A program made the translations under genes and the position numbers. Shown one piece after another: positions 8,918 to 16,730 of a DNA stretch of 49,280 nucleotides. A model generated the notes under the pieces. The model was given only the letters and a program-made list of their open reading frames with translations, had not been told where the DNA came from and did no database searches. Numbering within the stretch: the stretch's first letter is position 1; the number at the start of each line of letters is the position of its first letter. This DNA comes from Acidobacteriaceae bacterium (GTDB lineage: Bacteria > Acidobacteriota > Terriglobia > Terriglobales > Acidobacteriaceae): NCBI GenBank assembly GCA_003170825.1, contig PMYL01000028.1:1-49280 (forward strand). Direction: 5' to 3'.

Positions 8918-10351
8918 GTGCCAGTGTTTCAAAAATTCCGTGAAAACTGGGTGCGGCCGGCTCTGTTCTTCGGCAATAACCCCATCAGCCTTGCCGGCGG
9001 AGCGATCACCAGCGCATCCGGCGTGACCATGATCGGCTATTGGCTGGTGGAGCTCTTCGGCCGGCCCAACGACAATCCCTACCTCGGCATCATCTTCTTC
9101 CTGCTTCTGCCGGCTCTGTTTATTGCCGGGTTGCTGCTGATCCCGGTGGGCGTGTTTGTCCGCCGCAGAAAGCTCCAGCTAGCCGGCCAGATTCCGGCCC
9201 AATTCCCCAAGATTGATCTCAACGACCGGGTCTTTCGCCACGGCCTGGACATCGTGCTGGTGGCCACCATCGTCAACCTGCTGGTTGTGGCCATGGCCAG
9301 CTATCGCGGTTCGGCCTACATGGACTCGCCGCAGTTCTGCGGCCAGTCCTGCCACGTGATGCATCCGGAGTACACGGCTTATAAAATCTCCGCGCACTCC
9401 CATGTGGACTGCGTAGCCTGCCACATCGGCTCGGGCGCGTCCTCCTACTTTGCCGCCAAGGTGAATGGCACCAAGCAGCTTGTTGAAGTCGCGTTCGATC
9501 GCTACCCCACGCCGATTGAATCGCCGGTGCAGAATCTGCGCCCGGCGCGGTATATCTGCGAGGGCTGCCACACCCCGGCCCGGTTTGTCGGCGAGAAACT
9601 GCTGGTCAAGTCAAACTTTGCCGACGATGAGAAGAACACCGAGACCCAGACTGTCGTGGTGCTGCACCTCGGCGGGATGGATGGGCTCTCGCATCTGACC
9701 GGCATTCACGGCGTGCACCTGGGCCACATCGAGTACATCGCCACCGATCCCACCCGGACCGCCATCCCCTGGGTGCAGAAGCGGAACCCCGATGGCTCGG
9801 AGACGGTGTTTGCCACGGCCGCCGCGGGCAGCGGCGTTCCTCAGGGCGAACGGCGTCTCATGGACTGCATCGATTGCCACAATCGCGCGGCCCACACCTT
9901 TCTGACCGCGGAAGATGCGCTCAACCGGGCCATGGCTGATGGCGCGGTCTCGCCCGATCTGCCCTGGGTCCACAAAGAGGGTCTGGAACTGCTCAAGGCT
10001 GCCTACGCCTCCGAAGCCGAGGCGCGCGCTAAGATTCCCCAGCAGCTTGCCGCCTTCTATCGCGCCCAGCATCCCGAGGTGCTGCCCGCAAAGGCAGCGC
10101 TGGTTCAGTCCGCGGGCGACGAACTGGCGACCCTCTACAGCCAGAACGTCTTTCCCTTTATGAAGGTGACCTGGGGAACGCACCCCAACCACATCGGCCA
10201 CATCAGCTATCCGGGCTGCTGGCGCTGCCACGATGGCGACCACTCCTCCAAGGACGGCAAAAGCATCACCAATGACTGCGCGGCCTGCCACAACCTGCTG
10301 GCCGTCGACGAAGCCAAACCCAAAGTGCTCTCCGACCTCGGCATTCAATAA
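8918..10351 (+). CDS. Membrane-anchored NapC/NrfH-like multiheme cytochrome c
   Basis: The N-terminal third has about three membrane helices (ISLAGGAITSASGVTMIGYWLVELF; GIIFFLLLPALFIAGLLLIPVGVFV; DIVLVATIVNLLVVAMA). A periplasmic part with haem sites follows. The first is CGQSCHVMH, a CX3CH variant followed by a Met as in the first haem of NapC/NrfH proteins. Five normal CXXCH motifs follow (CVACH, CEGCH, CIDCH, CWRCH, CAACH), suggesting six haems. Such proteins exchange electrons between the quinol pool and periplasmic cytochromes. The GTG at 8918 is preferred because GGGGGGA precedes it by four bases; GTG 8903 is possible. A hairpin lies downstream (10372-10399). It completes the presumed chain quinone pool, NapC-like protein, cytochrome c, decaheme/porin. 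Confidence 0.9.
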   Translation: MPVFQKFRENWVRPALFFGNNPISLAGGAITSASGVTMIGYWLVELFGRPNDNPYLGIIFFLLLPALFIAGLLLIPVGVFVRRRKLQLAGQIPAQFPKIDLNDRVFRHGLDIVLVATIVNLLVVAMASYRGSAYMDSPQFCGQSCHVMHPEYTAYKISAHSHVDCVACHIGSGASSYFAAKVNGTKQLVEVAFDRYPTPIESPVQNLRPARYICEGCHTPARFVGEKLLVKSNFADDEKNTETQTVVVLHLGGMDGLSHLTGIHGVHLGHIEYIATDPTRTAIPWVQKRNPDGSETVFATAAAGSGVPQGERRLMDCIDCHNRAAHTFLTAEDALNRAMADGAVSPDLPWVHKEGLELLKAAYASEAEARAKIPQQLAAFYRAQHPEVLPAKAALVQSAGDELATLYSQNVFPFMKVTWGTHPNHIGHISYPGCWRCHDGDHSSKDGKSITNDCAACHNLLAVDEAKPKVLSDLGIQ

Positions 10352-10911
10352 ATAATTGTCACAGTCTTCCACCCCAGCGGCCAGGATATGTCGCTGGGGA
10401 TCCCGGCCGGCCCCAATTGGCCGCCAGGTATACCACTGCCGCCGCCGGCTGGCGGTCAGGTAGACACTACCACCCTGGGCCACGCAGCTTGCCTCGGTCA
10501 TCAATTCCGTGGCCAGCTCGGTCGTCACCGCCAGCGCCAGTTCCAGCTCCGTCAACCTGCTGAGCACGGGCGCCGGACGCATCGGACCGCCGACAATGTG
10601 GAGTTCAGCCGGCACGATGACAGCCTTGTAAAATCCGAACCTGGTTGCACAAATTGAGCTTAATTTCGCAAGCATCTGCCGTGTCACACACCATGGCGCG
10701 CGGCGTCTCCTGGTCAACAAGATAATCGCTCTGAGTTGAATAGCGTTCTCTTTTGAACAGACTGCTCAAACTCGATCTGTCATGCTTTTCACCAATCTGG
10801 GCCTATGCAGGTCCGGTGCCAAGCCAGGAACCGGCGCACACTGCGCGGCTCGTGAAGCGTTCCGTCCAGGCTGCCGCCAACCCTACAATTCAGCCCTCGG
10901 AGGACTTCAAA
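10352..10911. other. Intergenic region, possible decayed minus-strand coding remnant
   Basis: About 560 bases separate the cytochrome operon from the leader of the ice-binding-like gene. The first part holds the terminator-like hairpin 10372-10399. On the minus strand from about 10666 down to 10400 a frame shows coding-like use of G/C in third positions (MLAKLSSICATRFGF... LTELELALAVTTELATELM). It then runs on antisense into the cytochrome gene with no stop of its own and matches no family I know. I do not call it a gene. Nothing else is recognisable. Confidence 0.4.
10372..10399. terminator. Hairpin ending the cytochrome operon
   Basis: CCCCAGCG (10372-10379) and CGCTGGGG (10392-10399) form a perfect 8-bp stem, 21 bases after the stop of the NapC-like gene. 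No T-run follows. The stem and part of the loop (TAT-TGTCGC) resemble the hairpin at 8418-8451. Confidence 0.55.
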
Positions 10912-10968
10912 ATGAGTCTAGACCGACGTGGCACTCACCTAAGGCAGGAAACCAAGGAGGAAGCGTAA
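10912..10968 (+). CDS. Putative 18-codon leader ORF coupled to the ice-binding-like gene
   Basis: The ORF reads MSLDRRGTHLRQETKEEA. A GGAGG lies at 10899-10903, and the TAA stop shares its last base with the ATG of the next gene (TAATG). Its own final codons contain the AAGGAGG that serves the downstream start. This arrangement is typical of translational coupling. The peptide has no hydrophobic part and no known family. It could be a chance ORF; the ribosome site and the exact overlap are the only support. Confidence 0.35.
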   Translation: MSLDRRGTHLRQETKEEA

Positions 10969-12134
10969 TGAAAAAGGCGTTCTTGTTTGTTTGCGTGTTA
11001 AGTATGGGCACCGTGGCCTGGGCGCAGACGGCCCCGCCACTGGGTTCCGCGCAGAGCTTTGCGGTCCTGGGAGCCTCAACGGTCACCAATACAGGCGCGA
11101 CGATCATCACCGGAGATTTGGGTGTGAGTCCGGGCACTTCATGCACTGGATTCCCAGCCCCCTGCACTGGCGGACCAGGAGTAGTGAACGGGACGATATA
11201 CGTCGGCGCGGGCTCTCTCGCTGGCCCGGCCCAAACTGACGCAGCTATTGCGTACGGCGATCTGGTAGCGGAGGCCTGCGGGACCAACCTGAGCGGGAAG
11301 ATTCTAGGCACCAGTCCCGGTGCAGTCACGCTTGCGCCTGGCGTCTATTGTTTTAATTCCTCGGCGCAGTTGACCGGCATCCTCACGCTCAGCGGCAGCG
11401 GTATTTACGTATTTCAGATGAAGAGCACGCTTACGACAGCGGCCAATTCCTCTGTTGTCCTGACCAACGGAGCGACGGCAGCGAATGTATTCTGGCAGGT
11501 CGGCAGCTCTTCCACTCTCGGCGCGGGCACCGTTTTTGTAGGAAGCATTCTCGCCTACACCAGCGACACCCTCGACAGCGGCGTCAGTGTTACCGGCCGG
11601 GTCGTTGCGCTGGGAGCTGCTGTGACACTGATCGATGACACGATCACAGTTGTAGCCTCCCCCGTTACGCAACCGTGCAAGGATTTCACCACCGGCGGCG
11701 GGTTCATCACCGGGCCATCCGGCGGCAAGGCGGCCTTTGGCTTTGAAGCTGGATGCAAGTGCGCTCAAGACAAGGACGGTTCGCTGCGTGGGGAGTTCGT
11801 TTACCATGACCAAGGCATCGACATGACGAGCACGAGCGTCACCGCATATCTTGAGACTGGACCGAATTCGCGACGCATCCAAGGCACTGCCGAAATTAAC
11901 GGGCAGGATGGCACGTACCAATTGGATGTGAGCGACAACGGGTCGGGTACACACAGTTGCGCTATCCGCCTGTCAACCGGCTACAGCGCCTCGGGTGAGG
12001 TTAAAGGTGGCCAGATCGAGATCCATAGGTGCTACCCCAGTGGCAAAGATGATCATGGCAAGGGCTGCGATAATGATGATCATGGCAAGGGTAACGATAA
12101 AGATGATCATGGCAAGGGCAACGATAAGGACTGA
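10968..12134 (+). CDS. Secreted ice-binding-like (DUF3494) protein with acidic His/Asp repeat tail
   Basis: The 388-residue product begins with a signal peptide (MKKAFLFVCVLSMGTVAWA-Q). Residues of about 24-230 form a DUF3494/ice-binding-like beta-solenoid domain, recognisable from AQSFAVLGASTVTNTGATIITGDLGVSPG, GVYCFNS...LTLSGSGIYVFQM, NVFWQVGSSSTLGAGTVFVGSILA and SGVSVTGRVVALGAAVTL. A second Cys-containing beta domain follows (CKDFTTGGGFITGPSGGKAAFGFEAGCKC ... GTHSCAIRL). The end is three copies of a nine-residue DDHGKG-rich repeat. DUF3494 members include ice-binding proteins and surface adhesins; which applies here is not known. AAGGAGG sits eight bases before the ATG. It is transcribed after a long gap and is not part of the cytochrome operon. 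Confidence 0.88.
   Translation: MKKAFLFVCVLSMGTVAWAQTAPPLGSAQSFAVLGASTVTNTGATIITGDLGVSPGTSCTGFPAPCTGGPGVVNGTIYVGAGSLAGPAQTDAAIAYGDLVAEACGTNLSGKILGTSPGAVTLAPGVYCFNSSAQLTGILTLSGSGIYVFQMKSTLTTAANSSVVLTNGATAANVFWQVGSSSTLGAGTVFVGSILAYTSDTLDSGVSVTGRVVALGAAVTLIDDTITVVASPVTQPCKDFTTGGGFITGPSGGKAAFGFEAGCKCAQDKDGSLRGEFVYHDQGIDMTSTSVTAYLETGPNSRRIQGTAEINGQDGTYQLDVSDNGSGTHSCAIRLSTGYSASGEVKGGQIEIHRCYPSGKDDHGKGCDNDDHGKGNDKDDHGKGNDKD
12048..12128 (+). repeat. Three tandem 27-bp repeats encoding DDHGKG(N/C)D(K/N)
   Basis: Units at 12048-12074, 12075-12101 and 12102-12128 are nearly identical and in frame. They encode DDHGKGCDN, DDHGKGNDK and DDHGKGNDK just before the final Asp and the stop. The Asp/His content suggests metal binding, and the exact repetition allows copy-number change by slippage. 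Confidence 0.9.
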
Positions 12135-12293
12135 CGATCCTATGGACTGAAACTTACCTGAGAAACGCTCGGAGGCGCGGCCTGTTTCGCGCCTCCCGGC
12201 ACTCAGGGTCATCTGTCTGTTGGAACTCGCGCAAAGCGTGGAAGCTCCATCGAACCAGGGTTGAACGTAGATCGGGCCGCGATCTGTGTCCAG

Positions 12294-12343
12294 GGCCTGT
12301 TCACACTACTGAGGCGCCACCACCTCAGTAGCATGAACAGGCC
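12294..12343. terminator. Long inverted repeat / hairpin
   Basis: Arms 12294-12314 and 12323-12343 are complementary at 19 of 21 positions around an 8-base loop (CGCCACCA). It lies 160 bases after the ice-binding-like gene and 70 before the RNB gene. There is no T-run. It may be a terminator or a mobile palindromic repeat. Confidence 0.6.
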
Positions 12344-12413
12344 ATGATGCGCGCAACTGCCATCGCCCGGACATGGTAGCCTAGCTCTTCACGTTGAAGG
12401 AGCCCGATTCTTC

Positions 12414-13880
12414 ATGCATTCCAGCCAGCCTATGCACTTCAATCTTGTCGCCGCGGCCCATGCCGCCATGATCGAGCACGGATTCCAGCCGGATTTTCCC
12501 GCCGGAACCGATGCCGAACTCGCCGCCATTCAGGCCCACCCCGCGCCGCCCGCCGTCCCCGGCATTCAGGACCTGCGCAGCCTGCTCTGGTCCTCCATCG
12601 ACAACGATACCTCCAAGGATCTTGACCAGATCGAGTGGGCCGAGCCGCTGCCGGATGGCCGCATCCGCGTGCTCATCGGCGTGGCCGACGTAGACGCGCG
12701 CGTCAGTCCGGGCACGGTCATCGACGGCCACGCCAAGAGCGAGACGACCTCGGTCTATACCGGCGTCAAAGTCTTTCCCATGCTTCCAGCCGAGCTCTCC
12801 GAGGGCATTACTTCGCTGAACGAGAATGAAGACCGGGTCGCGCACGTCATCGAGTTCTCCGTAGACGCGGCCGGCACTGCCTCCGACGGCAAGGTCTACG
12901 CCGCTCTGGTCCGCAACCGCGCCCAACTGGCCTACAACGGCGTCGGCGCATGGCTTGAGGGAACCGGCCCCGCTCCGGCTAAGGTGGCTGCCAGCCCCGA
13001 TCTGGCCGCCCAGCTCAAGCTTCAGGACTCCGCGGCCCAGCGCATGGTGGGCGGCCGCTTCCAGCATGGAGCGCTCGATCTTGAGACCATCGAAACGACT
13101 CCGGTGACCCTGGCCGGCGAGGTGGTGGACATTGCCCGCCTCCAGAAGAACCGCGCTACGTCGCTCATCGAGGAGTTCATGGTGGCGGCCAACGGCGTCG
13201 TCGCCCGCACGTTCGAGGCTGCCGGTGTAGCTTCCATCCGCCGCATCGTTCGCGTTCCCAAGCGCTGGGACCGCATTGTCGAGGTGGCCGCCGGCCTGGG
13301 CACAACCCTGCCCGCCCAACCGGACTCGAAGGCCCTCAACGACTTCCTCCTCGCTCAGAAGCAGAAGGACCCCGACCATTTCCCCGATCTCTCGCTCACG
13401 GTCGTCAAGCTGATGGGCCCCGGCGAGTACGTGCTGGTGAAGCCCAACGAGCCCTCGCCTGGCCACTTCGGCCTGGCCGTGCAGGACTACACGCATTCCA
13501 CCGCCCCCAACCGCCGCTTCCCCGACATGGTGACGCAGCGGCTGATGAAGGCCTGGCTGGCCAAGGCGCCGCAGCCCTACTCAGAGGGCGACCTCAACGC
13601 CATCGCCGTCCGCTGCACCTTGATGGAAGACAACGCCCGCAAGGTGGAGCGCGAGATGCAGAAGCGCATCGCCGCCGTGGTGCTGCATCCGCGCATCGGC
13701 CAGAGTTTTCCCGCCATCGTCACCGGCGTCAACAACTACGGCGTTTTTGTTCGGACCCTAGACCCGCACGTGGATGGGATGGTCGTCAGCGGCGGCAAGG
13801 GACTGGACGTGGGCGACAAGGTAACCGCGAAGCTGGTTTCCACCGACCCGCAGCGCGGGTTTATTGATTTTGCGGTGTGA
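12414..13880 (+). CDS. RNB-domain exoribonuclease (RNase II/R superfamily)
   Basis: The 488-residue protein is a 3'-5' exoribonuclease by family. The catalytic-site segment SSIDNDTSKDLDQIEW supplies D63, D69 and D71, but the fourth acidic position of E. coli RNase II (D210) is Q72, which I believe to be typical of one subfamily. Later come LVRNRAQLAYNGVGAWL, LIEEFMVAANGVVA, GLAVQDYTHSTAPNRRFPDMVTQRLM and a short C-terminal S1-like barrel (GVNNYGVFVRTLDPHVDGMV). The N-terminal cold-shock domains of RNase R are missing, so this is a short form. ATG 12414 is taken; ATG 12432 is possible. It is transcribed alone, converging on the next minus-strand gene. Confidence 0.9.
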   Translation: MHSSQPMHFNLVAAAHAAMIEHGFQPDFPAGTDAELAAIQAHPAPPAVPGIQDLRSLLWSSIDNDTSKDLDQIEWAEPLPDGRIRVLIGVADVDARVSPGTVIDGHAKSETTSVYTGVKVFPMLPAELSEGITSLNENEDRVAHVIEFSVDAAGTASDGKVYAALVRNRAQLAYNGVGAWLEGTGPAPAKVAASPDLAAQLKLQDSAAQRMVGGRFQHGALDLETIETTPVTLAGEVVDIARLQKNRATSLIEEFMVAANGVVARTFEAAGVASIRRIVRVPKRWDRIVEVAAGLGTTLPAQPDSKALNDFLLAQKQKDPDHFPDLSLTVVKLMGPGEYVLVKPNEPSPGHFGLAVQDYTHSTAPNRRFPDMVTQRLMKAWLAKAPQPYSEGDLNAIAVRCTLMEDNARKVEREMQKRIAAVVLHPRIGQSFPAIVTGVNNYGVFVRTLDPHVDGMVVSGGKGLDVGDKVTAKLVSTDPQRGFIDFAV

Positions 13881-13925
13881 AATCGCGGCTTTGGCCGTGT
13901 CATACCGCTTAATGGCTCTGAGAAT

Positions 13926-13943
13926 CCATCGAAGTGTCGATGG
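13926..13943. terminator. Short hairpin between convergent genes
   Basis: CCATCG (13926-13931) and CGATGG (13938-13943) form a 6-bp stem between the end of the RNB gene (13880) and the end of the opposing gene (13947). It may act in both directions. It is short and has no clear T-run. Confidence 0.35.
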
Positions 13944-13946
13944 ACG

Positions 13947-14588
13947 TTAGAAAGTTATGATCCAAGGTTCGAGCATCTCAATGGTCGCACCGTGCGGTAG
14001 ACGCGAGGGCATGGAGGGGCCTATTATGCCATTCAACACTTCCCTTGGTCTGACCCTCCACAATGTCTGTCCTTGTGGGCACTTGCTCATATAATTCGTC
14101 GCAAGCACCACGAAACCATTGGGAGTTGTTCCTGCTACCTGAAGCTCAGCTACGCTACAAGAGCCCAAGTGGTGCAAAAAGGCATGCGGGATCTCTGCTA
14201 GCTTGATCCTGTTCGTCCGCAGATCATACACAATGATATCGAGCGGGGCTTGATCGCCACCATCGGAAATCGTGGCGATTACGCGGTTGCCGTCCGAAGT
14301 GAAACCGGCGATCCCAAATGCAATGCTCCGGCCCCATGTGCCGTCGACACTCAAAACCGACGTGGGTTCAATTGATCTTCCGTCAGGACGGGTGCCGGAA
14401 ATGGTGTACTCGCTCTGGCAAAGATGAGTGTTTTTGCCGTGGACATCTTCGCTATGCATCTGAAGGACGACGCTGTATCCTCTGGTACTTCCATGGGAGG
14501 TTTTCGCGTCAATGTTGTTCCCGCAGGTAATTCCTTGCTGGAGGAGCGGATGGAGCGATAGTGCGATAAGCAGGTCGAACAGGATCAC
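13947..14588 (-). CDS. Secreted protein of unknown function
   Basis: I do not recognise this 213-residue protein. It starts with a hydrophobic segment (MILFDLLIALSLHPLL) that could be a signal peptide. Beta-strand-rich sequence follows, with loose similarity in style to propeller blades (SIAFGIAGFTSDGNRVIATISDGGDQAPLDIIVYDLRTNRIKLAEIP). Four cysteines (TCGNN, HLCQSE, GSCSV, KCPQG) could form disulphides. Its base composition is visibly lower in GC, with more A/T third positions, than the flanking genes, which suggests a different origin. It stands alone between an RNB gene and a broken glyoxalase-fold gene. Confidence 0.65.
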   Translation of the reverse strand: MILFDLLIALSLHPLLQQGITCGNNIDAKTSHGSTRGYSVVLQMHSEDVHGKNTHLCQSEYTISGTRPDGRSIEPTSVLSVDGTWGRSIAFGIAGFTSDGNRVIATISDGGDQAPLDIIVYDLRTNRIKLAEIPHAFLHHLGSCSVAELQVAGTTPNGFVVLATNYMSKCPQGQTLWRVRPREVLNGIIGPSMPSRLPHGATIEMLEPWIITF

Positions 14589-14662
14589 CGCGCAAGTCTA
14601 TAGCGTATCCACGGCGAAGTAAAGTCTTTGCCCTTCCCACTGACGGCTAGAACGAGAGCAGT

Positions 14663-15018
14663 TCACATCCCCGCCGGCCCCTGCGCCAGCCCGATCAGAT
14701 GCTCCTCGGGATCGAGGAAGCCGGCGATGATGCCGCCGTCGGGGATGGGATGCGGGCCGAAAGCTTTTTTCCCGCCTTTGCTCTCAATCAGCTCCAGTGC
14801 GGCGGTTACATCCGCAACCGCAACATAAAACGTCACATGCCCGCGGCCTTCCCCCATGGCGCCGATGCCCCGCCTATGCCGGAGCCTGGTTTGACCAGCG
14901 AATATCCCTCCATGACGGGGTCGATCTCCCAGTGGAAAACGCCCTTGTAGAACTCTTCCAGCAGCTTCTGGTCCTTGCCGAGAATCTCGAAATGTACAAC
15001 CGGATGGGTATGGGGCAT
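14663..15018 (-). pseudogene. VOC (glyoxalase/bleomycin-resistance fold) protein, frameshifted
   Basis: The N-terminal half (MPHTHPVVHFEILGKDQKLLEEFYKGVFHWEID...VKPGSGIGGA) reads from the ATG at 15018, which has AGGAGG nearby. The C-terminal half (GAMGEGRGHVTFYVAVADVTAALELIESKGGKKAFGPHPIPDGGIIAGFLDPEEHLIGL) is in another frame and ends at 14663. Adding one base near 14864-14868 would restore GIGGA-x-GAMGEG, which matches the usual family sequence at that point. The gene is therefore either a recent pseudogene by a one-base deletion or intact with a sequencing error. VOC proteins bind a metal and act on varied small molecules; no substrate can be named. Confidence 0.85.
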
Positions 15019-15372
15019 CGATGCAACCTCCTCTTGAACGGGATGTGAAGGCAACTCTACACGGTCCCGTCCGGCAAAATCCAATGAAAAAACCGTCGCA
15101 AAAATAATTTTCTGGCCTCGTCTCGCCAAATAGCGCCATCAAGGCCGCAGGCTGCCTTGGGGAACTCTTTGCTCCCACGAAGGGGGGAAGTGCGTCTAAC
15201 ACAAAAGAACTGTGTATGCACAGTGAAACATTGCCCCTGCAAGACGCCGGTCACAGCAGGCGCGAAGCGGGGTGATTTACCCTTGAGGTAGCCCCCCGGG
15301 TTTAATCCGGCCCCAATTCGCCCTTCCAGGCGGGCCAACACCGCGGGAGCCGACTCCACAACTGGTGAATGG
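15019..15372. other. Intergenic region between divergent genes
   Basis: About 350 bases separate the VOC gene start and the next plus-strand gene. I see a small palindrome CTGTG-TATG-CACAG at 15210-15223 and G/C-rich runs near 15290-15300. No gene, RNA or clear repeat is evident. Confidence 0.5.
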
Positions 15373-16572
15373 ATGCGCTTAGGCTCTTGTCTTTTCTCTG
15401 CAACGCTCGCGGCTGGCTTCGGTCTGCTGGCGTTGTCCTCCACTACATTTGCTCAGGAACCGGGCTCCGGACTGACCGCCGTTGCAGAGCTTCCCGAGGC
15501 TCCACGACCGCAGCTTGCGCTGGCTGAGGCTGAGCCGTTGGCGCAGCAAGACCCCGCCGGGCAGGGCAGTTCCAGCTACCATACGCCTGCTCAACAGTCA
15601 GACGCCGAAAAAAGTCAGCACGAAAAAGCCGGACAGCAGATCGCCGCGCCCGGGCTACAGACAGGAAATATCAGCGGCACTGTAATCGATGTGAACGGCG
15701 ACCTCGTTCCCGGCGCCACGGTCGTTCTCGACGGCCCAGTCCTCGAAGATCACCGCACGATCCTGGCGAACGAAAACGGACTCTTTGAATTCGACGGTCT
15801 CAAGCCGGGAACCCCCTATCGCGTCACCATCAGCGCCAAGGGGTTTGTAGACTGGACCTCGCCCGCCGTCATCCTCAAGCCAGACCAGTACTTATTCCTG
15901 ACGGACATCAAGCTCCAGGTCGCAGGGGGGGTGACCTCGGTAAATGTGGCTTCTTCCACCGAGCAGATCGCCATCGAGCAGGTCAGGATCGAGGAACAGC
16001 AGCGCGTTTTCGGCTTCATCCCCAATTTCTACGTCGTCTATGATCCCAACGCCGTGCCGCTCACGGTGAAGCTGAAGTTCAAGCTCGCCTTCAGAGCCGC
16101 CACCGATCCTGTTACCTTCGTCGCGGTAGCTTTCATGGCAGGCATCTACCAGGCGGCAAGCACCCCCGACTACGTTGAGGGCGCGAAGGGTTACGGCCAG
16201 CGCATGGGCTCTAGCTATACCGACGGGTTTACCGACATCATGTTCGGCGGCGCCATCCTGCCATCGCTTCTGCACCAGGACCCGCGCTACTTCTACCAGG
16301 GCACGGGCACAAAGAAGTCTCGCGCCCTCCACGCTTTCCTCAGCCCATTCGTCTGCAAGGGAGACAACGGCCGGTTGCAGCCGAACTACTCGAGCGTAGG
16401 TGGCGATCTGATCTCGGGGGCCATCTCGAACTCTTTCTATCCGTCGTCGAATCGCGGCGCGGGGCTATTGTTCGAGAATGCCGCTATCACCACCGCCTCC
16501 CGCATAATCGACAGCCTGGCACAGGAGTTCGTCCTGCGCAAGTTCACGTCTAAAGGCAAAAACAAAAAATAG
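15373..16572 (+). CDS. Secreted carboxypeptidase-regulatory-like domain protein
   Basis: The 399-residue protein has a signal peptide (LFSATLAAGFGLLALSSTTFAQ) and a Pro/Gln/Ala-rich linker. An Ig-like carboxypeptidase-regulatory domain of about 85 residues follows (NISGTVIDVNGDLVPGATVVLDG ... NGLFEFDGLKPGTPYRVTISAKGF). The C-terminal 190 residues (QQRVFGFIPNFYVVYDPNAVPLTVKLKFKLAFRAATDPVTFV ... YGQRMGSSYTDGFTDIMFGGAILPSLLHQDPRYFYQG) form a helical domain often joined to such Ig domains in Acidobacteriota. Function is unknown; envelope location is likely. ATG 15373 is used. It ends two bases from the end of the small minus-strand ORF. Confidence 0.8.
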   Translation: MRLGSCLFSATLAAGFGLLALSSTTFAQEPGSGLTAVAELPEAPRPQLALAEAEPLAQQDPAGQGSSSYHTPAQQSDAEKSQHEKAGQQIAAPGLQTGNISGTVIDVNGDLVPGATVVLDGPVLEDHRTILANENGLFEFDGLKPGTPYRVTISAKGFVDWTSPAVILKPDQYLFLTDIKLQVAGGVTSVNVASSTEQIAIEQVRIEEQQRVFGFIPNFYVVYDPNAVPLTVKLKFKLAFRAATDPVTFVAVAFMAGIYQAASTPDYVEGAKGYGQRMGSSYTDGFTDIMFGGAILPSLLHQDPRYFYQGTGTKKSRALHAFLSPFVCKGDNGRLQPNYSSVGGDLISGAISNSFYPSSNRGAGLLFENAAITTASRIIDSLAQEFVLRKFTSKGKNKK

Positions 16573-16574
16573 CG

Positions 16575-16730
16575 CTATGACCGCATAGAGAGGCAACCAA
16601 GGCCCACTTGTTCGAGGCGCACTTCGGCTATAGCTGGAGCCTGAGCGAGGGCAGAGAGCTTCGCATTCAGTTGTCGCGGCGGGAGCAGCAGAAACTGGAT
16701 CGATTGTTGATTTGTGGTTTTGAGACTCAT
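16575..16730 (-). CDS. Putative 51-residue ORF coupled to the CRTAC1-like gene
   Basis: The ORF starts with ATG overlapping the stop of the upstream gene (ATGA) and reads MSLKTTNQQSIQFLLLPPRQLNAKLSALAQAPAIAEVRLEQVGLGCLSMRS in short blocks. It resembles nothing I know. The 4-base overlap repeats the style of the genes before it in this run, which is the only support. Confidence 0.3.
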   Translation of the reverse strand: MSLKTTNQQSIQFLLLPPRQLNAKLSALAQAPAIAEVRLEQVGLGCLSMRS

